NCBI RefSeq assembly: GCF_004114915.1
Contig: NZ_CP022219.1
Span: 2,448,501-2,512,500, forward strand
Direction of reading: 5' to 3'
Length of the DNA stretch: 64,000 nucleotides
DNA from: Bradyrhizobium guangxiense
GTDB taxonomy: Bacteria; Pseudomonadota; Alphaproteobacteria; Rhizobiales; Xanthobacteraceae
In this document: in pieces, positions 23,589 through 32,380 of the stretch
Layout: every line of letters begins with the position of its first letter
Position numbering within the stretch: the stretch's first letter is position 1
Notes under the pieces: model-generated
Seen by the model: the letters and a program-made list of their open reading frames with translations, nothing else
Told to the model about the DNA's origin: nothing
Databases searched by the model: none
Position numbers and translations under genes: made by a program

Positions 23589-24740
23589 ATGACGATCCAC
23601 CAAGCAAATCGGTTCTCGTCCCTCGTCGGCGAGATCTACGATGCGGCGGTCGATCCCGCGTTGCGCAGCGGGGCATTGGAGCAGGTTTCGCACTTCGTCG
23701 GCGGGTGTGCCGCGATGATCCTGTCCAGGGATTCGGCGCGGCTTTCGCTCGAGATCCACCAGCATTTTGGAACCGATGCTCGCTTCCGTCAGCTTTATCG
23801 CGACCGGTATGTTGAGCTCGACCCTCTGCTCGATCGTCACCTCACGCTTGCGCCCGACCAGACGATCGGTGTGACCGACATCATGCCTCATGCGGAGTTT
23901 CTGCAGACCAGCTTCTATCGCGAATGGCTGGAACCCCAAGGCGCGATCGACCTTGCGACGGTCGCGCTGGAGAGGACGGTCACCCGCACCACGATCCTGC
24001 AGGTGTTGCGCCATCATTCGCGCGGCACCGTCGACGCCGCGATGCGCGAGCGCATGCTGTTGCTCGCCCCGCACATCCAGCGGTCGCAGATCATGGGCCG
24101 GCAGATCCGGGCCCGCTCCCACACGGTAGAGGACCTTGCCGACGTCCTCGACGGATTGAACACGGCGATCTGCCTGCTCGACGCCGACGGCCGTGTCGTC
24201 CATGCCAACGCCGCATGTCGCCAGTTGTTCGCCGATGCCAATCTCCTCGCGATGGTTGGCGACCGGATCGTGGCCCGCAACACCCAGACCGACAAAATAT
24301 TCCGCAGCCTCTGCGAAATCGATGCAGCCACAGGTTCCACCGCTCGTCGCCGGATCGAGCTTGCGACGTCGGCCGATGGGCAGCATTATCTGCTTCATGC
24401 CTTTCCGCTGAAGCGGGACCGCAGCCTGCCGCGCGACACTGCAGCCACGATGCTCTTCGTTCAAAGAGCTTCCATGCTGCCATTGCTTGCTGCCGATGCG
24501 ATTGCCGCGGCCTTCAGGCTGACGCCGTCCGAATTGCGCGTGCTAATGGCAATCATAGAGACCGGCGGGGTTCCCGACATCGCTGCAAAGCTCGGCGTCG
24601 CCGAGACGACGGTGAAGACGCATCTTGGCCGCTTGTTTGAGAAGACGGGCGCCGGCAGGCAGGCCGATCTCGTGAAGATCGCCGCCGGCTTTGCCGTGCC
24701 GTTCGCGCGCCGCACGAATGGCGATGACGGGGCGATATAG
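23589..24740 (+). CDS. LuxR-type helix-turn-helix transcriptional regulator (first paralogue)
   Basis: A 383-residue regulator. The N-terminal sensor region (about residues 1-180, FSSLVGEIYDAAVDP to the FYREWLEPQG segment) is followed by a PAS-like stretch (LDGLNTAICLLDADGRVVHANAA, about 193-215). A C-terminal LuxR winged HTH reads LTPSELRVLMAIIETGG and AETTVKTHLGRLFEKTGAGRQADLV. There is no receiver domain, so it is probably ligand- or partner-sensing. It shares architecture and the HTH almost residue for residue with the gene at 26493-27611. The upstream open frame is longer, but the ATG at 23589 matches the start of the paralogue. Confidence 0.85.
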   Translation: MTIHQANRFSSLVGEIYDAAVDPALRSGALEQVSHFVGGCAAMILSRDSARLSLEIHQHFGTDARFRQLYRDRYVELDPLLDRHLTLAPDQTIGVTDIMPHAEFLQTSFYREWLEPQGAIDLATVALERTVTRTTILQVLRHHSRGTVDAAMRERMLLLAPHIQRSQIMGRQIRARSHTVEDLADVLDGLNTAICLLDADGRVVHANAACRQLFADANLLAMVGDRIVARNTQTDKIFRSLCEIDAATGSTARRRIELATSADGQHYLLHAFPLKRDRSLPRDTAATMLFVQRASMLPLLAADAIAAAFRLTPSELRVLMAIIETGGVPDIAAKLGVAETTVKTHLGRLFEKTGAGRQADLVKIAAGFAVPFARRTNGDDGAI

Positions 24741-24971
24741 TTCGTTTCCACATGCCTCGATGTTACGTGCCGCGCTCTCAATCCATTGTGATGGACCGAT
24801 CATGCGGGTCATCCGAACGTAGGACGCGAGTCATTTCAGACTTTCGTATATCGCGCTTCGGAAAAGAAGAGCAGCTCGCACGGACATGCCGCGACGACCT
24901 CGAGCGCACGTGTGAGGAAACGATGCGTATGGCCGGACTGCTCGTGGGTTGGAGAGATTGCAGTGAGCAGC

Positions 24972-25937
24972 ATGGTTGATTTTTCCGTTCTCAATGTTTC
25001 AACGAACGAAATTCCCGAAAGCGAGCGCGTTCCGCTGATCCGCGAGTTTTACTGTCGCGGGGTGCTGAAGGCCGAGGTCGAGGCCAGGGAGGGAAGGCCG
25101 GCCGCGGCGAGCTTCACATCCCACGTCCTGCCGGAAGCCCAGCTGTTGGTCGGGGGATTGTGCGGAGCGCGGGTCATTCGTACCAAGCAGCTGGTGGCCG
25201 ATGGCGACGATAGTCTCGCCTTGATCGTGAACAGGTCCGGCGTTCTCGGGATATCCGAGCGGGGGCACGACCTCGGCCTCCATGCAGGGGAGGCGGTCCT
25301 GACAAGCGCGGCGGATGTCACGACATTCGAGCGGCTCTCGCTGGGCAGCTGCTTCTCGCTGCGTGTGCCGAGGCGCGTGCTGGCGCCGATGATCGTGGAT
25401 GTCGACGATGCCGTCATGCGCATTCTGCCGGAGAGCGCGGCGGGGCTTCGGCTGCTCGTCGATTACGCGAGCGCGATGCTGCGTGAGACGGCATTCGCGG
25501 CGCCCGCGTTGCGCCAACTTGGCGTCGCCCATCTGCACGATCTGCTGGCGGTGGTGCTCGGTGCCACCAGCGAGACGCGAGAGCTGGCGGGACGGCGGGG
25601 CATCAAGGCGGCGCGGCTCCAGAAGGCGAAGGTCGCCATTGCCAACAATTGCTGGCGGCAGGACCTGTCGGTGGCAACGGTTGCGCACGAGCTCGGCGTG
25701 ACGCCGCGCTATCTCCAGCGCCTGTTCGAGGCCGACGGCAAGACGTTCTCCTCCTTCCTGATCGAGCAGCGCGTCAAGCGCGCACATCGCATGCTGCGGG
25801 AACCCGGGCACGCCGAGCGGACGGTGAGCTCGATCGCCTACGACGTCGGATTCGGCGACCTCTCATATTTCAACCGCTGCTTCCGGCGCACCTACAACGC
25901 GACGCCGAGCGATGTCAGGAGCGGCGGGGCGCTGTAG
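24972..25937 (+). CDS. AraC family transcriptional regulator
   Basis: A 321-residue protein with an N-terminal AraC_binding_2-like sensing domain (about residues 1-190) and a C-terminal double HTH. The latter reads LSVATVAHELGVTPRYLQRLFEADG, then TVSSIAYDVGFGDLSYFNRCFRRTYNATPSDVR at the end, which is the AraC/XylS signature. It lies between the two LuxR paralogues, in the same direction. A GTG three codons before the ATG at 24972 is an alternative start and has a better-placed purine run. Target unknown. Confidence 0.87.
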   Translation: MVDFSVLNVSTNEIPESERVPLIREFYCRGVLKAEVEAREGRPAAASFTSHVLPEAQLLVGGLCGARVIRTKQLVADGDDSLALIVNRSGVLGISERGHDLGLHAGEAVLTSAADVTTFERLSLGSCFSLRVPRRVLAPMIVDVDDAVMRILPESAAGLRLLVDYASAMLRETAFAAPALRQLGVAHLHDLLAVVLGATSETRELAGRRGIKAARLQKAKVAIANNCWRQDLSVATVAHELGVTPRYLQRLFEADGKTFSSFLIEQRVKRAHRMLREPGHAERTVSSIAYDVGFGDLSYFNRCFRRTYNATPSDVRSGGAL

Positions 25938-26055
25938 TGGCGGCGCTGAATTCAGCCATCTGCGATTCCGATCAGCAGGCAGGGAGCCGCCATCATTCCT
26001 GGTCGCGGAAACGCGCCCACATCGTTGCGTGCGGCATCGGCAGCCGGAGGATTGA

Positions 26056-26304
26056 ATGCGCCGTTTCTTTTTCGACCTGCTGGTCGGCAATATCGTGAAG
26101 ATCGACCCGGGCGGAATGATCTTCGAGCATGCGGGGGCGACGTTCGTCGTTGCCGACGAGATGGCGAGGCACCTGTTCGTCTGGCGCGATGATCTGCGCG
26201 ATCGCGACGCCTGGATCCGCGTCAGGGACGCCGGCGGGAACGAGATCTATCGCGCTCCGGTCTGGTCGGACTGCGCCGAGAGGCAGGGCTGGGACCAGCC
26301 GTGA
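26056..26304 (+). CDS. DUF6894 family small protein
   Basis: An 82-residue protein beginning MRRFFFDLLVGN, with a compact alpha/beta pattern: an early strand, a helix over ADEMARHLFVWRDDL, and closing strands WIRVRDAGGNEIYRAPVW. This matches the small rhizobial DUF6894 proteins, which have no established function. A GGAGG lies close upstream. It sits in the regulator cluster between the AraC gene and the second LuxR gene. Confidence 0.72.
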   Translation: MRRFFFDLLVGNIVKIDPGGMIFEHAGATFVVADEMARHLFVWRDDLRDRDAWIRVRDAGGNEIYRAPVWSDCAERQGWDQP

Positions 26305-26492
26305 GTGCAGAGTTGCTTTCGGCTGAAGCGCGGGCATTTCCGTCCAAGTCGGAGTCGACCGCCAACTCTACCTCGGCGTTGGTCAATCGCTGTCGGAGTT
26401 GAACCTTTTGCTCCCCCGATGGACTCACAGAGGCCGGCAGGCATGAAGAACATTCCACAACATCTTAGGGTCAGACACCATTGGGTCTTGTG

Positions 26493-27611
26493 ATGCCCCG
26501 ACCTCCAGGACATTCCGAGCTGATCGAGAGCATCTATGACGCGGGACTCGACCCTGAGTTGTGGGGTGAGGTCGTCGTCATGCTCAATGCATTTATCGGC
26601 AGCCGGGCCTGCGGCCTGATTTCAAAGGACACGGTCAGCAAATCCGGGGCGACTCATTACTATTGCGGCGTCGATCCGCACTACATCCGGCTCTATTCCG
26701 AGACCTACTCCCGGTACGATCCGCTCGCACGGCTTCCGCGGTATGGCGAGGTGCGCAACATTCCGGACCTCGTGAATTTCGACGAGTACCGCAGCGGGCG
26801 CTTCTATCAGGAATGGCTGCGTCCGCAGGGGTGCGTCGACGTCGCCAACGTCGTGCTGGAGCAGTCGAAATCCTCGCGTCCGATGCTGATGACCGTCATT
26901 CCGGGCAGGGAGATGCTCGACGCCGAGCAACGCGCGCGCATGCAGTCCCTGGTCCCGCATGCGAGCCGGGCGCTGATGATCAACCGCGCGATCGAGCGGA
27001 AGCAGCAACGCGCGAGCGCGCTGGCCGACGTGGTGGACCGCCTGAATGCCGGCGTCGTCCTGCTCGATTCGACCTGCCAGATCGTCCACAGCAATCCGGC
27101 CGCGGAGACGATCCTGGCCGCCGACGATGTGCTGCGCTCCATCGCGGGCCGGCTGGTGACGAGATCCTCCGAGGCCAATCGCGCCCTGCGCAGCATCTTC
27201 TGTGATCCGGGAGAGGTCGCCGTGGCGGCGGCGGAGGGTCGGAAGATCTCTCTGACGTCGCATGACGGATCGTACTACGTCGCTCACGTGATCGCGCTGC
27301 CGTCGCTGCTGCGCGATGGTGCGACGGAGCGAACGTCGGCCGTCGGGGCCTTGCTGGTCTGGAAAGCGGAACTCGACAGTCGCTCTTTTGCCGGCCTGAT
27401 CGACCGCACCTTCGACTTGACGCCCGCGGAACTGCGGGTGCTCCAGTCGATCGTCGAGGTCGGCGGCGTGCCGGAGACTGCTGCTGCGCTGGGAATCGCC
27501 GAGACGACGGTGAAGACGCATCTGCATCGTGTCTTTGCCAAGACCGGCGTGTCCCGTCAGGCCGATCTCGTCAAGCTTGCGGCGGGCTTTGTCAATCCGC
27601 TGATGCACTGA
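26493..27611 (+). CDS. LuxR-type helix-turn-helix transcriptional regulator (second paralogue)
   Basis: A 372-residue regulator with the same plan as the gene at 23589-24740: an N-terminal sensor region starting ELIESIYDAGLDPELW, a GRFYQEWLRPQG segment, a PAS-like ADVVDRLNAGVVLLDSTCQIVHSNPAA, and the HTH LTPAELRVLQSIVEVGG with AETTVKTHLHRVFAKTGVSRQADLV. TTG and GTG codons lie just upstream of the ATG I chose. The pair probably arose by duplication, with the AraC and DUF6894 genes lying between them. Confidence 0.86.
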   Translation: MPRPPGHSELIESIYDAGLDPELWGEVVVMLNAFIGSRACGLISKDTVSKSGATHYYCGVDPHYIRLYSETYSRYDPLARLPRYGEVRNIPDLVNFDEYRSGRFYQEWLRPQGCVDVANVVLEQSKSSRPMLMTVIPGREMLDAEQRARMQSLVPHASRALMINRAIERKQQRASALADVVDRLNAGVVLLDSTCQIVHSNPAAETILAADDVLRSIAGRLVTRSSEANRALRSIFCDPGEVAVAAAEGRKISLTSHDGSYYVAHVIALPSLLRDGATERTSAVGALLVWKAELDSRSFAGLIDRTFDLTPAELRVLQSIVEVGGVPETAAALGIAETTVKTHLHRVFAKTGVSRQADLVKLAAGFVNPLMH

Positions 27612-27833
27612 CGCGCATTGGCGTCGGAGAGCCATGGCCGCAGTTCGCGGCCGGGCTCAAACAGCAACATCATTGGAAAGTTATCGCGCGTCATTCGATC
27701 GAATGACGCGATTGTTTTCGTTCTCTCTTAGAGATGAGCCACACGATTTCTTGTTCGACGACTTTGTGAAGCAACTCACAGCAAACCGGAGTGAATCCTA
27801 TCATTCTCTCGCAGAGGTTGAGAGGAGGTCGTT

Positions 27834-28091
27834 ATGCCGAGGACGCCGTTCGTTATGGCCGACAAGTTCCGCGACATCGTGGCTCGCGTCGGCGCTGTGT
27901 TTCGCGAGCAGCGCAAGATCGAGGCGCGGCGCGCATTGCAGCGCTATCGGCATTTGCTGGCTCGGCCGGACGATACATTGCCTTTGAACGAAGTCATTTC
28001 GGTCGCCAGGGAAGAGGATATTCCAGGACATGCCTACGGAACTGATGCGCGCGAGCGCACCGCCGGTCAGCCGGCTTTCGAGCGCACGTAA
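27834..28091 (+). CDS. small hypothetical protein
   Basis: An 85-residue protein, basic and helical in the middle (RVGAVFREQRKIEARRALQRYRHL, split by no turn), with an acidic C-terminal half. A strong GAGGAGG site precedes the ATG. The central helix is amphipathic, in the manner of small DUF1127-like or anti-sigma-type adaptors, but no family is recognised. Its last 62 bases overlap the start of the next small gene in another frame. Confidence 0.5.
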   Translation: MPRTPFVMADKFRDIVARVGAVFREQRKIEARRALQRYRHLLARPDDTLPLNEVISVAREEDIPGHAYGTDARERTAGQPAFERT

Positions 28092-28263
28092 TTTCAACGT
28101 CGTCGCGATCGCCCTGACCGCGGCGCTGGTCGCTCTTCAACTGGCCGGACTCGTAATCCTGGAACGATCTCACGCCCGCGCGATGCACATTTCGCTTCCG
28201 CACGAGGCAGCCGTCTGCCCCGCGGCCCCGGATGCAGATGGTCCGCAGATTCCCACCGATTGA
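28030..28263 (+). CDS. small single-pass membrane protein
   Basis: A 77-residue protein with a cytoplasmic N-terminus of about 20 residues, one clear transmembrane helix (NFNVVAIALTAALVALQLAG, about residues 21-42) and a short tail containing His and one Cys (AVCPAAPD). AGAGGATATTCC lies upstream of the ATG. It overlaps the previous gene by 62 bases and ends 14 bases before the TauE/SafE permease gene, so the three may be one operon. Function unknown. Confidence 0.5.
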   Translation: MPTELMRASAPPVSRLSSARNFNVVAIALTAALVALQLAGLVILERSHARAMHISLPHEAAVCPAAPDADGPQIPTD

Positions 28264-28277
28264 CCGGAGGACGGTCC

Positions 28278-29006
28278 GTGCCTGATGTCACGACTCTGAT
28301 TCTGCTGAGTGTTGCCGTATTCGCCGGGGCCTTCGTTTCGGGACTGTCCGGCTTCGCATTTTCGGCCGTCGCAGGTGCAATCCTGCTGCGCGTATTTCAA
28401 CCTCTCGAAGCCGTGCCGCTGATGATGGCGTGCAGCATCGGCGTGCAAGCGACCAATCTGTGGGCGCTCCGAAGCAGCATCCGCTGGGAGGGCAGCCTGC
28501 TGCTGATCGTCGGCGGATTGATCGGCGTTCCAATCGCCGTGTCGCTGCTGCAGAGCACGGACACGCATTTGCTCCGGCGTGCGTTCGGCATCGTCGTCGC
28601 GCTCTATGCGGCCTACATGCTGCTGCGGCCGACGCTGGTCACGGCCGGTGAGGCCGTCGGCCGGCATTGGGTCGCGCTGATCGGGTTCGGAGGCGGGCTG
28701 GTCGGCGGGTTGACGGCGATGCCGGGCGCCGTCCCCACGATCTGGTGCGACATGCGCGGCATGCCCAAGAGCGAGCAGCGCGGTCTGGTGCAGCCCTTCA
28801 TTGCCGCCATGCAACTGTTCGCCATCGCGCTGCTGGTCGGACACCAGGACTTGTCGTCAAAGGTCTTTGTCGACCTCGCGATCAGCCTGCCGGCTTTGTT
28901 CGCGGGGTCCGCACTCGGCGTGATCGCGTTCCACCGCGTCAACGAGACGGTCTTTCGCAAGACCGTGCTCGTTCTGTTGCTGATCTCAGGGATTTCCCTG
29001 ATCTAA
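28278..29006 (+). CDS. TSUP / TauE-SafE family membrane permease
   Basis: A 242-residue integral membrane protein with about eight hydrophobic segments arranged as two halves. Each half carries a glycine-rich signature: FVSGLSGFAFSAVAGAIL near residue 20 and GFGGGLVGGLTAMPGAVP near residue 140. Family members export or import sulfite, sulfoacetate or other small organic anions. The start is taken as the GTG at 28278, because GGAGG lies seven bases before it; an in-frame TTG lies six codons upstream. It ends 8 bases from the convergent RND pump gene. Confidence 0.85.
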   Translation: MPDVTTLILLSVAVFAGAFVSGLSGFAFSAVAGAILLRVFQPLEAVPLMMACSIGVQATNLWALRSSIRWEGSLLLIVGGLIGVPIAVSLLQSTDTHLLRRAFGIVVALYAAYMLLRPTLVTAGEAVGRHWVALIGFGGGLVGGLTAMPGAVPTIWCDMRGMPKSEQRGLVQPFIAAMQLFAIALLVGHQDLSSKVFVDLAISLPALFAGSALGVIAFHRVNETVFRKTVLVLLLISGISLI

Positions 29007-29014
29007 CACCTGCT

Positions 29015-32000
29015 TTAATGACCAGCGCCTTCGTGATGAAGCCCCTGAACCGGCGCGGCGCTGGTGTCGCTGCCGTGATGCACCAGCGGCTTGTTACCGG
29101 TGATGGTTCTGAGCAGCACATAGAACACCGGCGTCAGGAACAGGCCGAACACGGTGACGCCGATCATGCCGGAGAACACGGCAACGCCCATGGCTCGCCG
29201 CATCTCCGAGCCCGCGCCGGTGGATAGCACGAGCGGCAGCACGCCCATGATGAATGCCATCGAGGTCATCAGGATCGGGCGGAGCCTCAAGCGACTCGCC
29301 TCGATCGCGGCCCGGATCGGCGTCCTTCCCGCGAATTCGAGCTCGCGCGCGAATTCGACGATCAGGATCGCGTTTTTGGCCGAGAGTCCCACGAGAACGA
29401 TCAGGCCGATCTGGGTGAAGACGTTGTTGTCGCCCTTGGAGATCCAGACGCCGAACATCGCAGCGAGCAGGCCCATCGGCACGATCATGATGATCGAGAG
29501 CGGCAGCGTCAGGCTCTCGTAGAGCGCGGCGAGCACCAGGAACACCAGCAGGATCGCCAGCGGGAACACCCAGATGCCGGAATTGCCGGCGATGAACTCC
29601 TGATAGGTCAGATCGGTCCATTCGAAGGCGAAGCCGGGCGGCAGCACTTCGGCCGCAATTCGCGTCGCGGCTTCCTGCGCCTGGCCCGATGAGAAGCCGG
29701 GCGCGGCCGCCGCATTGATGTCGGAGGACAGGAATCCGTTGTAGCGGATCGCGCGCTCCGGCCCCGCGCTCTGGCGGATCTTGAGCAGCGCCGACAACGG
29801 CACCATGTCGCCCGAGGACGAACGCACCTTCAGCTGCCTGATGTCGTCGGCCCGCGCGCGGAACGGCGCATCGGCCTGGACCCGGACCGAATAGGTGCGC
29901 CCGAACTTGTTGAAGTCGTTGACGTAGTAGGAGCCCAGATAGATCTGCAGCGTGTTGAACACTTCGGTCACGGGCACGCCGAGCTGGAGCGCCTTGGTGC
30001 GGTCGATGTCGGCGAATAGCTGCGGCACGTTGACCTGGAAGCTCGAGAACACGCCGGCGATCTCCGGCGCCTTCTGCATCGCCGCCATGAACGCTTTGGT
30101 CGCTTCGTTCAGCGCGTCATAGCCGAGACCGGCGCGATCCTCGATCTGCAGCTTGAAGCCGCCGATGGTGCCGAGGCCGTTGACCGGCGGCGGCGGGAAC
30201 ATGGCGATGAAGGCTTCCTGGATGCCGGCATATTTCTTGTTCAGCTCGGCCGCAATTGCGTTCCCGCTCAGGGCCGCATCCTTGCGTTCGTCGAAGGGTT
30301 TCAGCGTCGAGAACACGATGCCGGCATTGGACGAGTTGGTGAAGCCGGAGATCGACAGGCCCGGGAAGGCCACCGAGCTTTCGACGCCGGGCTGGGTTAG
30401 CGCGATGTCGCTCATCTTGCGGATCACCTCTTCGGTGCGGTCGAGCGTGGCGCCGTCGGGCAGGCGCGCGAAGCCGACGAGATATTGCTTGTCCTGGCCC
30501 GGGACGAAGCCGCTCGGCACCTGCTGGAAAAGGAAGGCGGTGAGGCCGACCAGCAGTACGTAGAGGCCCATCACGGCGGCCTTGCCCGAAATCACCTTGC
30601 TGACAGTGCTGCTGTAGTTCTCGGAGGAGCGGGTGAAAGCCCTGTTGAAGCCGCGGAAGAACCAGCCGAGGCCTTTTTCCATGACGAGGGTCAGCCGGTC
30701 CTTCGGCTCGTTGTGGCCCTTGAGCAGCAGCGCCGACAGCGCCGGCGACAGCGTCAGCGAATTGACCGCGGAGATCACGGTCGAGATCGCGATCGTCAGC
30801 GCGAACTGCTTGTAGAACTGCCCGGTGAGGCCGGAGATGAAGGCGAGCGGCACGAACACCGCGATCAGCACCATGGCGATCGCGATGATCGGGCCCGAGA
30901 CCTCGCGCATCGCCTGATAGGTGGCATCGCGCGGTGACAGGCCAGCCTCGATATTGCGCTCGACGTTCTCGACCACGACGATGGCATCGTCGACGACGAT
31001 GCCGATCGCGAGCACGAGGCCGAACAGGCTGAGCGCGTTGATGGAGAAGCCGAACACGTGCATCACCGCGAACGTGCCGACGATCGACACCGGCACCGCG
31101 AGCAGGGGGATGATCGAGGCGCGCCAGGTCTGCAGGAACAGGATCACGACCAGTACCACCAACGCGATCGCTTCCAACAGCGTATGGATCACCGCCTCGA
31201 TCGAGGAGCGCACGAACTGGGTGGGATCGTAGACGATCTGGTAGGACACGCCCTCGGGCATGTTCTTCTTGATCTCGGCCATGGTGGCGCGGACGTTGTC
31301 GGAGATCTGCAGCGCGTTGGAGCCGGGCGCCTGGAAGATCGGGATCGCCACCGCCTGCTTGTTGTCGAGCAGCGAGCGCAGGCCGTATTCGGAGGCGCCA
31401 AGCTCGATGCGTGCGAGGTCGCGCAAGCGCACGACTTCGCCGCGCGTGCCGGTCTTGACCACGATGTCGCCGAACTGATCCTCGTTCGGGAGCCGGCCTT
31501 CGGCGTTGACGGAGAGCTGGAGATCGATGCCCTTGACGTTGGGGGAGGAGCCGACCACGCCGGCGGCGGCCTCGACGTTCTGCGCCTGGATCGCCCTGAC
31601 GATATCGCTCGCGGTCAGGCCGTGCTCGGCGGTCTTCTGCGGATCGACCCAGACCCGCATCGAATAGTCGCCGGCGCCATAGAGCTGGACGTCACCGACG
31701 CCGTCGATCCGCGCCAGGCGGTCCTTGACGTTGAGCACCGCGTAATTGCGCAAATACGTCATGTCGTAGCGGCCGTTGGGCGACAGCAGGTGCACCACCA
31801 TGGTGAGGTCGGGCGAGGATTTCTTGGTGATGATGCCGAGCTGGCGCACCACGGCCGGCAGGCGCGGCTCGGCCTGCTGCACCCGGTTCTGCACCAGCTG
31901 CGTCGCCTTGTCGGGGTCGGTGCCGAGGCGGAACGTCACCGTCAGCGTCATCGCGCCATCCGTCGTCGCCTGGCTCGACATGTACAGCATGTTCTCGACG

Positions 32001-32218
32001 CCGTTGATCTGCTCCTCGATCGGCGTCGCCACCGTTTCCGCAATCACCTTGGGATTGGCGCCCGGATAGGTAGCGCGCACCACGACCGACGGCGGCACGA
32101 CGTCGGGATATTCCGAGATCGGCATCGCGAACAGCGAGATCAGGCCGGCAAGGAAGATCAGGACGGAGAGAACGCCGGCGAAAATCGGACGATCGATGAA
32201 AAATTTCGAGAGATTCAT
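29015..32218 (-). CDS. RND multidrug efflux permease (HAE1 family, MexF/BepE-like)
   Basis: A 1067-residue inner-membrane pump with the AcrB plan: TM1 directly after FFIDRPIFAGVLSVLIFLAG, two large periplasmic loops, and 12 transmembrane helices. The proton-relay Asp pair sits in TM4 (GIVVDDAIVVVENVE, near residue 400). It exports hydrophobic drugs or toxic metabolites through the adaptor encoded upstream and an outer-membrane channel located elsewhere. The start is taken at the ATG at 32218; the longer frame to 32269 would extend into the palindromic intergenic repeat. The operon order is adaptor then permease, with a divergent tetR gene. Confidence 0.92.
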   Translation of the reverse strand: MNLSKFFIDRPIFAGVLSVLIFLAGLISLFAMPISEYPDVVPPSVVVRATYPGANPKVIAETVATPIEEQINGVENMLYMSSQATTDGAMTLTVTFRLGTDPDKATQLVQNRVQQAEPRLPAVVRQLGIITKKSSPDLTMVVHLLSPNGRYDMTYLRNYAVLNVKDRLARIDGVGDVQLYGAGDYSMRVWVDPQKTAEHGLTASDIVRAIQAQNVEAAAGVVGSSPNVKGIDLQLSVNAEGRLPNEDQFGDIVVKTGTRGEVVRLRDLARIELGASEYGLRSLLDNKQAVAIPIFQAPGSNALQISDNVRATMAEIKKNMPEGVSYQIVYDPTQFVRSSIEAVIHTLLEAIALVVLVVILFLQTWRASIIPLLAVPVSIVGTFAVMHVFGFSINALSLFGLVLAIGIVVDDAIVVVENVERNIEAGLSPRDATYQAMREVSGPIIAIAMVLIAVFVPLAFISGLTGQFYKQFALTIAISTVISAVNSLTLSPALSALLLKGHNEPKDRLTLVMEKGLGWFFRGFNRAFTRSSENYSSTVSKVISGKAAVMGLYVLLVGLTAFLFQQVPSGFVPGQDKQYLVGFARLPDGATLDRTEEVIRKMSDIALTQPGVESSVAFPGLSISGFTNSSNAGIVFSTLKPFDERKDAALSGNAIAAELNKKYAGIQEAFIAMFPPPPVNGLGTIGGFKLQIEDRAGLGYDALNEATKAFMAAMQKAPEIAGVFSSFQVNVPQLFADIDRTKALQLGVPVTEVFNTLQIYLGSYYVNDFNKFGRTYSVRVQADAPFRARADDIRQLKVRSSSGDMVPLSALLKIRQSAGPERAIRYNGFLSSDINAAAAPGFSSGQAQEAATRIAAEVLPPGFAFEWTDLTYQEFIAGNSGIWVFPLAILLVFLVLAALYESLTLPLSIIMIVPMGLLAAMFGVWISKGDNNVFTQIGLIVLVGLSAKNAILIVEFARELEFAGRTPIRAAIEASRLRLRPILMTSMAFIMGVLPLVLSTGAGSEMRRAMGVAVFSGMIGVTVFGLFLTPVFYVLLRTITGNKPLVHHGSDTSAAPVQGLHHEGAGH

Positions 32219-32264
32219 GGCCTTGCCCCTGGGCAATATCTTGCGGTTCTCCGATCGCTTCCCC

Positions 32265-32374
32265 GTCATTCCGGGGCGGGCGTACCACGCGCGAACCCGG
32301 AATCCCGAGGTGAAGTCATCGGAGTTTCTTAACTTCGAGATTCCGGGTTCTCGCTGCGCGAGACCCGGAATGAC
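32265..32374. repeat. nested palindromic intergenic element
   Basis: Outer arms GTCATTCCGGG (32265-32275) and CCCGGAATGAC (32364-32374) are perfect complements. Inside them, GAACCCGGAATC (32293-32304) and GATTCCGGGTTC (32339-32350) form a second perfect 12-base pair. The unit fills almost the whole gap between the adaptor and permease genes of one operon and would fold in RNA. It resembles REP-like mobile palindromes of rhizobial genomes. Copy number elsewhere cannot be judged here. Confidence 0.7.
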
Positions 32375-32380
32375 GAAGGT

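Noticed and set aside
24752..24979. 75-codon plus-strand frame before the AraC gene
   Set aside because: No ribosome site, Arg/Cys/Ser-rich with no pattern, and it overlaps the AraC start; treated as leader DNA.
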